DNA of 64,000 nt from Flagellimonas pelagia (GTDB taxonomy: Bacteria; Bacteroidota; Bacteroidia; Flavobacteriales; Flavobacteriaceae). The DNA lies in the NCBI RefSeq assembly GCF_003584135.1, contig NZ_QXFI01000025.1:1-64000 (forward strand), read 5' to 3'. Under the pieces are notes generated by a model, which worked only from the letters and a program-made list of their open reading frames with translations, ran no database searches and had not been told where the DNA came from. The number at the start of each line of letters is the position of its first letter. The stretch's first letter is position 1. A program made the translations under genes and the position numbers. Shown here one piece after another: positions 45,177 through 54,407 of this stretch.

Positions 45177-46017
45177 CATCGTAATGCTTCTCCTGTTTTT
45201 GGGAAGCTTCGGAAACGCCCAACAAATTACCTGTTCCCCAAAGGACAAACCTCTTTTTGAGTCGAAAATGGCCGCTTTGGAAAAAACCCATGCTGCTAGT
45301 TTAGGCGATACCATCACAACCGTGGGCAAATCCTTTTTGGGTACTCCGTATGTTGAAAAAACACTCGAAATCGGGGATACCGAAACCCTGGTGGTAAACT
45401 TCAGCGGGTTGGATTGCACCACTTTTGTTGAAAATATCATGGCCTTCAGCCTTATGCTGAAAAACCATGAAACGGATTTTGATACTTTCGCCAAAAATTT
45501 AGAAACCATTCGGTATAGAAATGGTGAGATGAATGGGTATCCTTCTCGTTTACACTATTTTACGGAATGGATTCGCAACAACGAAAAGAAAGGATTGGTG
45601 AAAGACATCACGGCGGAAATAGGTGGTGTGGAATTGGAAAAATCCATCGATTTTATGGGAACACACCGAAATCTGTACCCCTTTTTGGCAAGCGATAAGA
45701 ACTTTCAAGCCATGCAACACTTTGAACAAGAACTGGCGAAAGAAACATTGTGTTATCTACCCCAAGACCAAATTGCAGGCAAGGAACAACTCATCCATTC
45801 TGGGGATATTATCGCCTTGGCCACCTCCATCAAAGGGTTGGATGTGACCCATACTGGAATTGCCATCCATCAACCTGATGGCAGGTTGCATCTACTTCAT
45901 GCCTCCAGTAAAAATGGAGAAGTGGAAATCAGCGAACTGCCCTTGGCGGACTATCTCAAGAACATCAAAAGCAATATCGGGATCATCGTGGCAAGACCCA
46001 CCTTACTTTCGTTTTAA
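45151..46017 (+). CDS. DUF1460 family (NlpC/P60-like) secreted protein
   Basis: 288 residues. ATG 45151 overlaps the channel gene; ATG 45160 is an alternative. Signal peptide (STHNIVMLLLFLGSFGNAQ), then the DUF1460 domain with Cys89 in FSGLDCTTFVEN as presumed nucleophile and the histidine in DVTHTGIAIHQPDG followed by LHLLHAS. The family has the NlpC/P60 fold and is described as amidases acting on peptidoglycan peptides. The coupling with MscS suggests envelope maintenance. The end overlaps the convergent ThuA gene by 15 bases. Confidence 0.9.
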   Translation: MKKMKSTHNIVMLLLFLGSFGNAQQITCSPKDKPLFESKMAALEKTHAASLGDTITTVGKSFLGTPYVEKTLEIGDTETLVVNFSGLDCTTFVENIMAFSLMLKNHETDFDTFAKNLETIRYRNGEMNGYPSRLHYFTEWIRNNEKKGLVKDITAEIGGVELEKSIDFMGTHRNLYPFLASDKNFQAMQHFEQELAKETLCYLPQDQIAGKEQLIHSGDIIALATSIKGLDVTHTGIAIHQPDGRLHLLHASSKNGEVEISELPLADYLKNIKSNIGIIVARPTLLSF

Positions 46018-46752
46018 ACACCATTCAATGGCACCCAAAAGGTGTTGGCGAAATTCGGGTTCATCGTAAGAAGCTTCGGTATGGCCCAAACCCGTATAAA
46101 AGACCCTGCCCCCATCATATTCGTGGTACCAAGCAATGGGGTGGTTATCCCCATTGATACCGCCTTTATAACTGGATTCGTCCAATTTTAGGAGCACATG
46201 TACATCCGGGTTTAGGTCCTTGAAGTTGTACCATTCATCAAAATGCATCCAAACATCGGGTAAATGTGCCGTGGACGGATGGGTTTTGTCCAGTACATCA
46301 ATTTTGGCCTTTTGTTGCTCGGGATGGCTCACAAAATATCCCCCAACCAATTTACCGTACCAGGGCCAATCGTATTCAGTATCGGAAGCGGCATGGACAC
46401 CCAAATAACTTCCTCCATTTTTGATGTAGGATTCAAAGGCCTTTTGTTGGGCATCGTTCAGCACATCCATGGTCGTGTTCAAGAAAACGATCAGCTTATA
46501 GTTTTTCAGGTTCTGTGGGGTAAAGTCTTCCCCACTTTCTGTTTGCAAGGCGATGAAACCGTTTTTCCTACCCAACTCGCGAAAGGTCTGTACTCCTTTT
46601 TCTATGGATTGATGCCTAAAACCAGCTGTTTTGGTAAAGACGAGGACCAATTCTGGCATTTTGACTTCTTTGCTTTCAGTCGATGGGTCATCCTGTGCCG
46701 AAATTTGGGTAAACAGGGTCAAACCTAAAATAAGGAATACAATTTGTTTCAT
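46003..46752 (-). CDS. ThuA domain protein, secreted
   Basis: 249 residues with signal peptide (MKQIVFLILGLTLFTQISA). ThuA-like (class I amidotransferase-fold) domain: LVLVFTKTAGFRHQSIEKGV, GSYLGVHAASDTEYDWPWYGKLVGGYF, GRVFYTGLGHTEASYDEPEFRQHLLGAIEW. The family is linked to trehalose or other sugar utilisation without a settled reaction. The AraC regulator gene lies 9 bases upstream on the same strand, so they are likely co-transcribed. Confidence 0.92.
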   Translation of the reverse strand: MKQIVFLILGLTLFTQISAQDDPSTESKEVKMPELVLVFTKTAGFRHQSIEKGVQTFRELGRKNGFIALQTESGEDFTPQNLKNYKLIVFLNTTMDVLNDAQQKAFESYIKNGGSYLGVHAASDTEYDWPWYGKLVGGYFVSHPEQQKAKIDVLDKTHPSTAHLPDVWMHFDEWYNFKDLNPDVHVLLKLDESSYKGGINGDNHPIAWYHEYDGGRVFYTGLGHTEASYDEPEFRQHLLGAIEWCLKRK

Positions 46753-46761
46753 GATGCTTTT

Positions 46762-47640
46762 TTACACGTTTGAAGTTACATATTTTTTAGGCGTGGTTCC
46801 GAACTTCTTTTTGAACGAGGCAATAAAATGGCTGGCGGTACTATATCCCACTTTCAGGCCTACTTCGTTCACGTTGTGCTTGCCGGATTCCAACATTTTG
46901 CGGGCATATTCCATCTTATAATCGAACAAAAAGCCATAAACGGAATCCCCATAAATCTGTTTAAACCCTTCCTTCAATCTTTTTAGACCAAGCCCTACCT
47001 CTTCTGATAGTTCGGCCAGAGTAGGTGGCTCGGCCATACGTGAAATGATGATTTCCTTGGCCATTTTAATGCGGCGTACATTATCCTCATCGGCCAGATA
47101 AGGGCATTGCTCCAAATCGGCATCTTCGGTTTTGTTGAAATAGAGGGAAATCAGCTCGAACACCTTTCCCTTTAAATACAATTTTTTGATGGAAGGGTGC
47201 AAGTTGTAGTTCATCAGTTGGCTCAAGACCACAGCAATGGCAGGCGACACCATTTCTTGGGAATAGTATTTTTTTTCCTTGTTATCCTCGCTCAAAAAAG
47301 GAATGTAATCCGCTTCATCGGAAAACAAAGAATGGAACTTCCTAATCGTCATCACCACCGATAATAACCATGAGTTGGGTGAAACCACCAAATCCAGTGG
47401 GAGGTCCTTTTGGGTATTGTACAGCAACAGGGAATTTTCCTCGTTCACTTCCAAATAATAGCTCCCTTCATTAAAATTGAACCGTGAACGGCCTTTTAAA
47501 CAAAAATGGAATTGAATGTAGGAACTGTCAATATCCCTTGTAATGACCTTTGGTTCTTTGGTATCGTTCTGGATTTTAAGGATAAAAATCCCATCTTCCA
47601 CGAAAATTTCATCATAGGAACCTTCAGCGATATTTTTCAT
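46762..47640 (-). CDS. AraC family transcriptional regulator
   Basis: 292 residues. An N-terminal ligand-type domain (about 1-190) without clear motif precedes a C-terminal AraC HTH pair (about 195-290: PPTLAELSEEVGLGLKRLKEGFKQIYG, ARKMLESGKHNVNEVGLKVGYSTASHFIASFKKKFG). It is divergent from hemA across a 209-base region with a 9-bp inverted repeat, so it may regulate itself, ThuA and/or the heme cluster. The effector is unknown. Confidence 0.93.
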   Translation of the reverse strand: MKNIAEGSYDEIFVEDGIFILKIQNDTKEPKVITRDIDSSYIQFHFCLKGRSRFNFNEGSYYLEVNEENSLLLYNTQKDLPLDLVVSPNSWLLSVVMTIRKFHSLFSDEADYIPFLSEDNKEKKYYSQEMVSPAIAVVLSQLMNYNLHPSIKKLYLKGKVFELISLYFNKTEDADLEQCPYLADEDNVRRIKMAKEIIISRMAEPPTLAELSEEVGLGLKRLKEGFKQIYGDSVYGFLFDYKMEYARKMLESGKHNVNEVGLKVGYSTASHFIASFKKKFGTTPKKYVTSNV

Positions 47641-47671
47641 ATGGATTCTTTGTATCGATTTTCAAAACCTT

Positions 47672-47694
47672 TAATTTAGAACGGCTCTAAATTA
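47672..47694. promoter_or_regulatory. Perfect inverted repeat, candidate operator between araC and hemA
   Basis: TAATTTAGA and TCTAAATTA (9-bp arms) separated by ACGGC. It lies 31-54 bases upstream of the AraC start and about 155 bases upstream of hemA. Confidence 0.55.
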
Positions 47695-47822
47695 GATTAC
47701 ATTTCATCAAATTTATCAATAAAATCAATGCATTAGCAGATTTTAAGTAAAATTTAAACCTTGAATATGCCCACAAACTCCGTATAGTTCCGCTAGCGTT
47801 ATTTTATGACGGGCAACACTGT

Positions 47823-47830
47823 TAATTTTG
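47823..47830 (+). promoter_or_regulatory. Candidate -7 promoter element (TAATTTTG) of the heme operon
   Basis: Exact TAnnTTTG match 19 bases before the hemA ATG. No clear -33 element. Confidence 0.5.
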
Positions 47831-47849
47831 TGTTGCGATTTTATCCTTT

Positions 47850-49106
47850 ATGAGGAACTACCATATTTCAAAACATAATTCCTTCTACGCCGTCGGGTTG
47901 AGTTACAAGAAGGCAGATGCAGAGGTGAGAGGAAAGTTCAGTCTAGATGTTCCTGCTATTGACCAAATCCTGGCCAAGGCAAAAGAAATGGAGATTGATG
48001 GCCTTTTGGCGATATCTACCTGTAACCGAACCGAATTGTACGGCTTTGCCCAGCATCCCTACCAACTTATCAAATTGCTTTGCGACCAGACCCAAGGAAC
48101 CGTGGAAGAATTCCAGGAAGTGGCCTATGTCTACAAAAACCATGATGCCATTTCCCATATGTTCAAAGTGGGTACGGGTCTCGATAGCCAGATCTTGGGT
48201 GACTTTGAGATCATCAGCCAGATCAAACAAGGATTTTACCGTGCCAAAAAGCAAGATATGGCCAACCCGTTCCTGGAGCGTTTGTGCAATTCGGTGATTC
48301 AGGCGAGTAAACGCATCAAAACGGAAACTGAGCTTTCTTCAGGAGCCACATCGGTTGCTTTTGCCTCCGTAAAATACATTCTGGACAACGTACCTGATAT
48401 TTCCGAAAAGAACATTCTTTTGTTCGGAACGGGTAAAATTGGAAGGAATACCTGCGAGAATCTGATCAAGCACTCCAATAACTCCCATATCACCTTAATC
48501 AACCGAACCAGGGAAAAAGCCGAGGATATTGCCGGAAAGTTCCATTTGACGGTTAAGGATTATGGCGACCTTCAGACCGAAATCCGCAAAGCGGACATTT
48601 TGGTCGTGGCCACGGGCGCACAATTGCCTACCGTGTCCAAGGCATTGATCTATCCCAAAAAACCATTGTTGATCTTGGACCTCTCCGTTCCCAAAAATGT
48701 TTCGGACGATGTACAGGAATTGGAGAACGTTTCTTTGGTACATCTAGATCAGCTTTCGCAAATTACGGATGATACCCTGGCCAAGCGCAAGGAATATGTG
48801 CCCAAGGCTGAAGCCATTATTGAACGGGTAAAGAAAGATTTCCTAAAATGGTTGGAAACCAGAAAATTTGCCCCGGTCATCAATGCACTCAAGGAAAAAC
48901 TCAATACCATGAAGGCCGAAGAAATCGACTTTCATTCCAAAAAGATCAACGATTTCAACCAAGATCAGGCTGAAATGATCTCGGAAAGGATCATCCAAAA
49001 AATCACCAAGCAATTTGCCAACCATCTTAAAAGTTCCGAAGTGGATACAGAGGATAGCTTGGAACTGATTCAAAAAGTCTTTCAGTTAGAAATCGATTCC
49101 AAATGA
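47850..49106 (+). CDS. hemA: Glutamyl-tRNA reductase
   Basis: 418 residues. Reduces glutamyl-tRNA to glutamate-1-semialdehyde with NADPH, the first committed step of heme synthesis. Catalytic Cys58 is in AISTCNRTELYG. The NADPH-binding domain follows (NILLFGTGKIGRNT), then the C-terminal dimerisation helices. First gene of the hem operon; its stop overlaps hemC by 4 bases. GluTR is the usual control point of the pathway; the divergent AraC gene may be part of that control (inference). Confidence 0.97.
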   Translation: MRNYHISKHNSFYAVGLSYKKADAEVRGKFSLDVPAIDQILAKAKEMEIDGLLAISTCNRTELYGFAQHPYQLIKLLCDQTQGTVEEFQEVAYVYKNHDAISHMFKVGTGLDSQILGDFEIISQIKQGFYRAKKQDMANPFLERLCNSVIQASKRIKTETELSSGATSVAFASVKYILDNVPDISEKNILLFGTGKIGRNTCENLIKHSNNSHITLINRTREKAEDIAGKFHLTVKDYGDLQTEIRKADILVVATGAQLPTVSKALIYPKKPLLILDLSVPKNVSDDVQELENVSLVHLDQLSQITDDTLAKRKEYVPKAEAIIERVKKDFLKWLETRKFAPVINALKEKLNTMKAEEIDFHSKKINDFNQDQAEMISERIIQKITKQFANHLKSSEVDTEDSLELIQKVFQLEIDSK

Positions 49107-50029
49107 GCAAGATCATAAGAATCGGTACCCGCGACAGCGAACTGGCACTGTGGCAAGCCACCACTGTGCAGGAAAAACTCGAAAAACTGGGTTATGATAC
49201 CACTTTAGTGCCCACAAAATCTATGGGGGATCAAGTGCTGGACAAGCCTTTGTACGAACTAGGCGTTACTGGAATTTTCACCAAGGCTCTGGATGTTGCC
49301 ATGTTGCAAGGGCAAATCGATATCGCCGTTCATTCCATGAAAGATGTACCCACCCAACTACCGAAAGGTATCGTACAAGCTGCCGTACTCGAGCGGGCCA
49401 TTACCCACGACATTTTGGTACACAAAGGTTCCTCTTTTTTGGAGTCGGATACCCCTGCTACTATTGCTACGGGCAGTTTGCGAAGAAAGGCACAATGGCT
49501 GAACCGATATCCCAACCACCAAGTGGTCGATCTACGGGGCAATGTGAACACACGATTGATCAAATTGATCGAGAACGATTGGCAAGGGGCCATTTTTGCC
49601 CAAGCGGGTCTGGAACGTATCAAATTGTTGCCCAAAGACGCCATTCAATTGGATTGGATGATCCCCGCACCAGCCCAGGGCGCCATGTTAGTGGTTGCCA
49701 TGGAAAATGACAAATATACAAGGGAAGCCCTTGCCAAGTTGAACGACTCCGATACCGAACTTGCCACTAAAATTGAACGTGACTTTTTGCGGACGTTGGA
49801 AGGGGGTTGTACGGCTCCAATTGGTGCGTTGGCGCAGATTAAAGATCAAAAGGTATTTTTTGAAGGCGTTGTGTTCTCTTTGGATGGAAAACAGAAAATC
49901 GAAATCAAAAAAGAAATAAAGTTGTCCGAAGCCAAAGGCTTTGGAGAAACATGTGCCAAGGAAGTATTGGGCAAAGGTGGAGACAAATTGATGCAGGAAA
50001 TCAGAAATGAAAACAGTGCTCTCCACTAA
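49103..50029 (+). CDS. hemC: Hydroxymethylbilane synthase (porphobilinogen deaminase)
   Basis: 308 residues. Polymerises four porphobilinogens to hydroxymethylbilane. Family motifs: IGTRDSELALWQA, VHSMKDVPTQLP, GSLRRKAQWL, DLRGNVNTRL and the dipyrromethane cofactor attachment Cys236 in LEGGCTAPIGA. ATGA overlap with hemA and a 23-base overlap with hemD indicate tight translational coupling. Confidence 0.97.
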   Translation: MSKIIRIGTRDSELALWQATTVQEKLEKLGYDTTLVPTKSMGDQVLDKPLYELGVTGIFTKALDVAMLQGQIDIAVHSMKDVPTQLPKGIVQAAVLERAITHDILVHKGSSFLESDTPATIATGSLRRKAQWLNRYPNHQVVDLRGNVNTRLIKLIENDWQGAIFAQAGLERIKLLPKDAIQLDWMIPAPAQGAMLVVAMENDKYTREALAKLNDSDTELATKIERDFLRTLEGGCTAPIGALAQIKDQKVFFEGVVFSLDGKQKIEIKKEIKLSEAKGFGETCAKEVLGKGGDKLMQEIRNENSALH

Positions 50030-50714
50030 AATACTCACCCCATCACAAAAAGAACTTTTCCTGAATTCCGGATTAGGACTCGTGGAATACGATGCCCTGC
50101 AAATTGAAATGTTGGATGTTGAAATTCCGTTGGACTTTCAGAACTACATCTTCACCAGTAAAAATGCGGTCAAAGCTTTTTTAACCCAGGTAGAAGGTAC
50201 GGATTTTTCAAAGTTTAGGGCCTTTTGTGTTGGCGAAAAAACGGCCTCCTTTTTAACAGAGGAAAGCATTGAAGTGGTGGAAACTGCCGAAAATGCTTCA
50301 TCATTGGCAGAAAAGATTTTGGAGAACCATGCCGAAAAGACATTTGTTTTCCTTTCAGGCAATCAAAGGAGAGAGGAACTTCCAGAAGTATTGAAAAAAA
50401 ATAACGTTCAGTATAAAGAAGTGGAAGTATATAGAACCCAACTGGTACCGAAGGCATTTCACCGCAATTTTGACGGTATCTTGTTTTTTAGCCCTAGTGG
50501 TATCCGAAGCTATCTTTTGGAAAACAACATCGCAAACAGCACCTTGTTCTGTATTGGAGAAACTACCGCCATGGAAGCCAAAAAACATACTGAACATATC
50601 ATAATTGCCAACAAACCAACTGTGGAGAATGTATTGGTGCAGGCTATAAAAGAATTGTCATCCCGCACGGATGCTGAGCGTAGTCGAAGTACGATGCGGG
50701 ATCCAAATAAATAA
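50007..50714 (+). CDS. hemD: Uroporphyrinogen-III synthase
   Basis: 235 residues. Cyclises and rearranges hydroxymethylbilane to uroporphyrinogen III. The fold-level signature is visible (NYIFTSKNAVKAF, FRAFCVGEKTASFL, GILFFSPSGIRSYL, FCIGETTAMEAKKH, ANKPTVENVL). It overlaps hemC. The last 18 or so residues (SSRTDAERSRSTMRDPNK) are coded by a palindromic repeat at 50657-50702 and look like an added, non-conserved tail. Confidence 0.93.
   Translation: MKTVLSTKILTPSQKELFLNSGLGLVEYDALQIEMLDVEIPLDFQNYIFTSKNAVKAFLTQVEGTDFSKFRAFCVGEKTASFLTEESIEVVETAENASSLAEKILENHAEKTFVFLSGNQRREELPEVLKKNNVQYKEVEVYRTQLVPKAFHRNFDGILFFSPSGIRSYLLENNIANSTLFCIGETTAMEAKKHTEHIIIANKPTVENVLVQAIKELSSRTDAERSRSTMRDPNK
50657..50702. 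repeat. Palindromic repeat inside the 3' end of hemD
   Basis: ATCCCGCA (50660-50667) and TGCGGGAT (50695-50702) enclose CTGAGCGTAGTCGAAG, a motif typical of dispersed flavobacterial palindromes. It provides the C-terminal codons of hemD. Confidence 0.75.
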
Positions 50715-50718
50715 TAAA

Positions 50719-50745
50719 TAGATTCCTGCTTTCGCAGGAATGACA
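50719..50745 (+). repeat. 27-bp hairpin repeat, copy 2 (ATTCCTGC/GCAGGAAT)
   Basis: Same as 38281-38307 except that a C-G pair in the stem is replaced by T-A. It ends 11 bases before the hemE ATG. Confidence 0.85.
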
Positions 50746-50756
50746 AATGAAAATAA

Positions 50757-51782
50757 ATGATTAAAAACGATTTGTTCCTAAGGGCATTGAAAGGAGAAAC
50801 GGTGGATCGCCCACCGGTATGGATGATGCGCCAAGCCGGCCGCTACCTGCCGGAATTTATGGAACTACGCAAAAAATACGACTTCTTCACCCGTTGCCAG
50901 ACCCCAGAATTGGCATCGGAAATTACGGTACAACCTATCCGAAGATATGGCATGGATGCCGCTATTCTGTTCAGCGACATTTTGGTAATCCCCCAAGCTA
51001 TGGACATTGAGGTGGAGATGAAACCTAATTTTGGGCCTTATCTCCCCAATCCCATTCGAACCAAAGAGGACTTGGACAAAGTCATTGTTCCTAATATCGA
51101 AGATACCTTGGGCTATGTATTGGATGCCGTCACCATGACCAAGGAAAAACTGAACAATGAGATTCCATTGATTGGATTTGCAGGTTCACCTTGGACCATC
51201 TTGTGCTATTGTGTGGAAGGTCAAGGGAGCAAAAGTTTTGACAAGGCCCGTGGGTTCTGTTTTACTCAACCGGAATTGGCCCACCAACTGCTCCAAAAAA
51301 TCACCGATACCACTATTGCCTATTTGAAGGCCAAGGTTAAGGCCGGAGTCAATGCCGTTCAGGTGTTCGATTCCTGGGGAGGGATGCTTTCCCCACAGGA
51401 TTATCAGGAGTTTTCATGGCCGTATATCCAACAGATCGTTGATGCCCTTAAAGATGAATCCCCAGTGATTGTTTTTGGTAAAGGTTGTTGGTTTGTCCTA
51501 AAGGAAATGGCAGTATCCGGAGCTTCGGCGGTGGGTGTGGATTGGACTTGTTCACCACAGAATGCCAGATATTTGACAGGCGGCAAGGTAACACTCCAGG
51601 GTAATTTTGATCCCGCAAGATTGTTGTCGCCACCAGATAAGATCAAGAATATGGTGCATCAAATGATTCGTGAATTTGGCAAGGACAGATATGTGGTGAA
51701 TCTGGGTCACGGTATTTTGCCGAACATACCGTTGGAAAATGCGAAAGCCTTTGTTGATGCTGTAAAAGAATATCAGGAGTGA
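50757..51782 (+). CDS. hemE: Uroporphyrinogen decarboxylase
   Basis: 341 residues. Removes four carboxyl groups from uroporphyrinogen III to give coproporphyrinogen III. Motifs: [16 protein letters not shown] near the N-terminus, [27 protein letters not shown], and [14 protein letters not shown] near the end. The start lies 42 bases after hemD, separated by the hairpin repeat. The stop overlaps the GTG of the next gene. Confidence 0.97.
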   Translation: MIKNDLFLRALKGETVDRPPVWMMRQAGRYLPEFMELRKKYDFFTRCQTPELASEITVQPIRRYGMDAAILFSDILVIPQAMDIEVEMKPNFGPYLPNPIRTKEDLDKVIVPNIEDTLGYVLDAVTMTKEKLNNEIPLIGFAGSPWTILCYCVEGQGSKSFDKARGFCFTQPELAHQLLQKITDTTIAYLKAKVKAGVNAVQVFDSWGGMLSPQDYQEFSWPYIQQIVDALKDESPVIVFGKGCWFVLKEMAVSGASAVGVDWTCSPQNARYLTGGKVTLQGNFDPARLLSPPDKIKNMVHQMIREFGKDRYVVNLGHGILPNIPLENAKAFVDAVKEYQE

Positions 51783-52270
51783 ACCCATTTTCAGTATTAA
51801 AACGCGTTAGTTTTAAACATATACTGAAAGGTATTTTGTTGGGATTGAGTAGGCCATTGTTCATCTTCCCAACCTTAAAAGCCACCAAAGATTGTATGAG
51901 GGTTTCCACGGCCCATTATGGAAAGTTGCATCATAAAAATGGTCCGGCCAATGCGTTCAGACATGCCCTTTGGAATTCTATGATCGCACAGCGTTGTTTT
52001 CGTTGGGTAAAGAATCAAATTAAAGTTTTGGATTGGACAAAAAAGGTTACCGACTGGCATGAAGAAGCTTTTCCGAATAAAGCTTTAGCGAAGGCGATGG
52101 ATTTGCATAACAATGCCGTGGGAAGATTCATTTTTGAACAAAATCCTGGAAAATCGGAAGAGGAAATCATTGTTATCCTTCAAAAAATGACTGCCAAATC
52201 CACTAAAATTGAAGAGGATACCGATTTGTTAGTATTAAAAAACCAGTTGGTACATATTTTAGAATCATGA
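51779..52270 (+). CDS. DUF6973-like protein within the heme operon
   Basis: 163 residues from a GTG that overlaps the hemE stop; its own stop overlaps the hemF ATG, so it is fully coupled. A hydrophobic N-terminal part ([19 protein letters not shown]) is followed by a conserved-looking core [26 protein letters not shown] and [16 protein letters not shown]. The histidine/aspartate pattern (FRHALWN, WHEEAF, MDLHNN) suggests a small metal-dependent hydrolase-like domain; I recall this as DUF6973, not certain. Function unknown. Confidence 0.8.
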   Translation: MNPFSVLKRVSFKHILKGILLGLSRPLFIFPTLKATKDCMRVSTAHYGKLHHKNGPANAFRHALWNSMIAQRCFRWVKNQIKVLDWTKKVTDWHEEAFPNKALAKAMDLHNNAVGRFIFEQNPGKSEEEIIVILQKMTAKSTKIEEDTDLLVLKNQLVHILES

Positions 52271-53169
52271 AAGATAAATTTTACGATTATATCCAAAAAC
52301 TGCAGGACACCATCACCTCCAAATTAGAAGAAGTGGATGGCAAGGCTAAGTTTCAGCAAGATTTTTGGGAACGCCCCGAAGGTGGTGGCGGTAGAACCCG
52401 TGTGATAGAAAATGGGGGCGTTTTTGAAAAAGGGGGTGTGAACATTTCTAAGGTTTTTGGAGCATTGCCCAAAAGCATGCAAACCTATTTTGGAGTAGAA
52501 GAAGCGGATTTTTTTGCCTGTGGCCTCAGTTTGGTCATCCACCCAAAAAGTCCCATAGTCCCAACGGTACACGCCAATTGGCGCTATTTTGAAATGTATG
52601 ACAAACAAGGGAATATAGTGGATCAATGGTTTGGTGGCGGACAGGACCTTACCCCCTATTATCTTTTTGAGGAAGATGCAGCACATTTTCACCAGGTTTG
52701 CAAAAAAGCCTGCGATGCCCACAATCCCGAATTTTATCCCAACTACAAAAAGAAATGTGACGACTATTTTTGGAATACACATCGTAACGAGGCCAGAGGT
52801 GTAGGCGGGCTGTTTTTTGACTATTGCAAAGCAACCGAAACCATGCAAATGGAAGATTGGTACAATTTTGTGACCGAGGTGGGCGATAGTTTTTTGGATG
52901 CCTATGTCCCCATCGTTGAAAAACGAAAGGAACTTCCCTATACCCTAGAACAAAGGGATTGGCAGGAAATACGCCGAGGCCGTTACGTAGAGTTCAACTT
53001 GGTACATGACAAAGGAACCCTTTTCGGATTGCGTACCAATGGGCGTATCGAAAGTATTTTGATGAGTCTTCCCCCACATGTGCAATGGCGATATGACCAT
53101 CATCCAGAAAAAGGAAGTGAAGAAGAAAAACTGATTGGGGTTCTCCAGAGCCCGAAAGATTGGGTTTAA
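52267..53169 (+). CDS. hemF: Oxygen-dependent coproporphyrinogen III oxidase
   Basis: 300 residues. Oxidatively decarboxylates coproporphyrinogen III to protoporphyrinogen IX using O2. Family motifs: EGGGGRTRVIENG, HPKSPIVPTVHANWRYFE, WFGGGQDLTPYYLFEEDA, GVGGLFFDY, EIRRGRYVEFNLVHDKGT and SLPPHVQWRYDH. The length is standard. No oxygen-independent hemN is seen in the window, consistent with an aerobic lifestyle. Confidence 0.97.
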   Translation: MKDKFYDYIQKLQDTITSKLEEVDGKAKFQQDFWERPEGGGGRTRVIENGGVFEKGGVNISKVFGALPKSMQTYFGVEEADFFACGLSLVIHPKSPIVPTVHANWRYFEMYDKQGNIVDQWFGGGQDLTPYYLFEEDAAHFHQVCKKACDAHNPEFYPNYKKKCDDYFWNTHRNEARGVGGLFFDYCKATETMQMEDWYNFVTEVGDSFLDAYVPIVEKRKELPYTLEQRDWQEIRRGRYVEFNLVHDKGTLFGLRTNGRIESILMSLPPHVQWRYDHHPEKGSEEEKLIGVLQSPKDWV

Positions 53170-53197
53170 TACGTAGCTTTGTTCTGAAACTAGGCCT

Positions 53198-53986
53198 ATG
53201 AGACAAAAAATCTATCAAATTGACGCCTTTGCCAGCAAAACCTTTGGAGGCAACCCGGCTGCCGTCTGTATTTTGGAAAAATGGCTGGAAGCTGAACTCA
53301 TGCAGAAAATTGCCCAAGAGAACAACCTTGCCGAAACCGCTTTCGCTGTAAAAAAGGATGGGGTTTACGAACTCCGTTGGTTTACGCCAGAAGTGGAAGT
53401 AGACCTTTGCGGGCACGCTACCTTGGCGACGGCCTATGTGCTTTTTCACTATTATGAGTTAAAAGAAAATACCATTCGTTTTTATTCTCCGAGAAGTGGG
53501 GAGCTTACCGTTGAAAAAGCAGCCAATGGATGGTTGACCTTGGATTTTCCGACCGACCATTTAGTAGGCATACAAAATTTACAGGAACTGGACGAGGCCA
53601 TCGGTGCTAAACCCATAAAAACATTCAAGGGCAAAACGGATTACATGTTGATCTACAATACTCAACAAGAAGTTGAATCCATACAGCCTAACCATCATCT
53701 ATTAAGCCAGTTGGATGTTCGAGGGGTCATTGTAACCGCTCCTGGTAACGAGGTTGATTTTGTTTCCCGCTTTTTTGCTCCAGCCTGTGGCATACCTGAA
53801 GATCCCGTTACGGGTTCTGCACATACTTCCCTTACGCCATATTGGTCAGAAGTATTGCAAAAGACCAAAATGACGGCCAAACAACTTTCAAAACGGCAAG
53901 GAGATCTAGTTTGCGAGTATTTGGGCGAGAGGGTCAAAATCTCTGGGAAAGCCGCTCCATATTTATTTGGTGAAATTAATATCTAG
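53198..53986 (+). CDS. PhzF family phenazine biosynthesis-like isomerase
   Basis: 262 residues. PhzF/DapF-like fold with the catalytic Glu46 in NLAETAFAV, the start QIDAFASKTFGGNPAAVC, LCGHATLA, and GIPEDPVTGSAHTSL near the end. PhzF isomerises a trans-dihydro anthranilate in phenazine makers; most homologues, as here without other phz genes, have unknown substrates. It lies 28 bases after hemF on the same strand. Confidence 0.93.
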   Translation: MRQKIYQIDAFASKTFGGNPAAVCILEKWLEAELMQKIAQENNLAETAFAVKKDGVYELRWFTPEVEVDLCGHATLATAYVLFHYYELKENTIRFYSPRSGELTVEKAANGWLTLDFPTDHLVGIQNLQELDEAIGAKPIKTFKGKTDYMLIYNTQQEVESIQPNHHLLSQLDVRGVIVTAPGNEVDFVSRFFAPACGIPEDPVTGSAHTSLTPYWSEVLQKTKMTAKQLSKRQGDLVCEYLGERVKISGKAAPYLFGEINI

Positions 53987-54016
53987 CTCAGAGCCCAAAG
54001 CAATAAGTTTCAAACC

Positions 54017-54382
54017 ATGGCAAACTATAAAAATTATAAGGTCTGGGAAAAATCACACCAACTTGTACTAGATATTTATGCCATCACCAAAGAATTTCCA
54101 TCATCTGAATTGTATAATTTAGTTTCTCAAATGAACCGAGCTTCTGTATCTATCCCAACGAATATTGCTGAAGGATGCGGAAGAGAAACAGAAAAAGAAT
54201 TGGTCCGCTTTTTATACATTGCATCCGGTTCTGCCCATGAATTGGATTATCTCATCCTATTGGCCTCAGAACTGGGCTTTATCGAACCCAACAAAGCAAA
54301 TAGCATCATTTCAGAAATTGATGAAATCAAAAAAATGTTAGCGGGTTTGATCAAAACCATTAGAACATCACTTAAAACTTAA
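54017..54382 (+). CDS. Four-helix bundle protein (S23/Avd-like)
   Basis: 121 residues. Pattern NYKVWEKSHQLVLDIYAITKEFP, MNRASVSIPTNIAEGCGRE, FLYIASGSAHELDYLILLA matches the four-helix bundle family originally found in 23S rRNA intervening sequences and related to the Avd accessory proteins. No reverse transcriptase or variable repeat is nearby. It is flanked by short A-rich direct-repeat-like tracts (AGCCCAAAGC before, AGCCAAAAGC after) and interrupts the phzF-hemB spacing, which suggests a small mobile cassette. Function unknown. Confidence 0.88.
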   Translation: MANYKNYKVWEKSHQLVLDIYAITKEFPSSELYNLVSQMNRASVSIPTNIAEGCGRETEKELVRFLYIASGSAHELDYLILLASELGFIEPNKANSIISEIDEIKKMLAGLIKTIRTSLKT

Positions 54383-54407
54383 AGCCAAAAGCTTAAAACT
54401 CATAACT

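Noticed and set aside
46762-47640. AraC regulator as an antisense artefact
   Set aside because: A complete two-helix-turn-helix domain is present and ThuA follows 9 bases downstream, so it is a true gene.
54017-54382. Diversity-generating retroelement suggested by the Avd-like fold
   Set aside because: No reverse transcriptase, template repeat or variable repeat is visible within the window.
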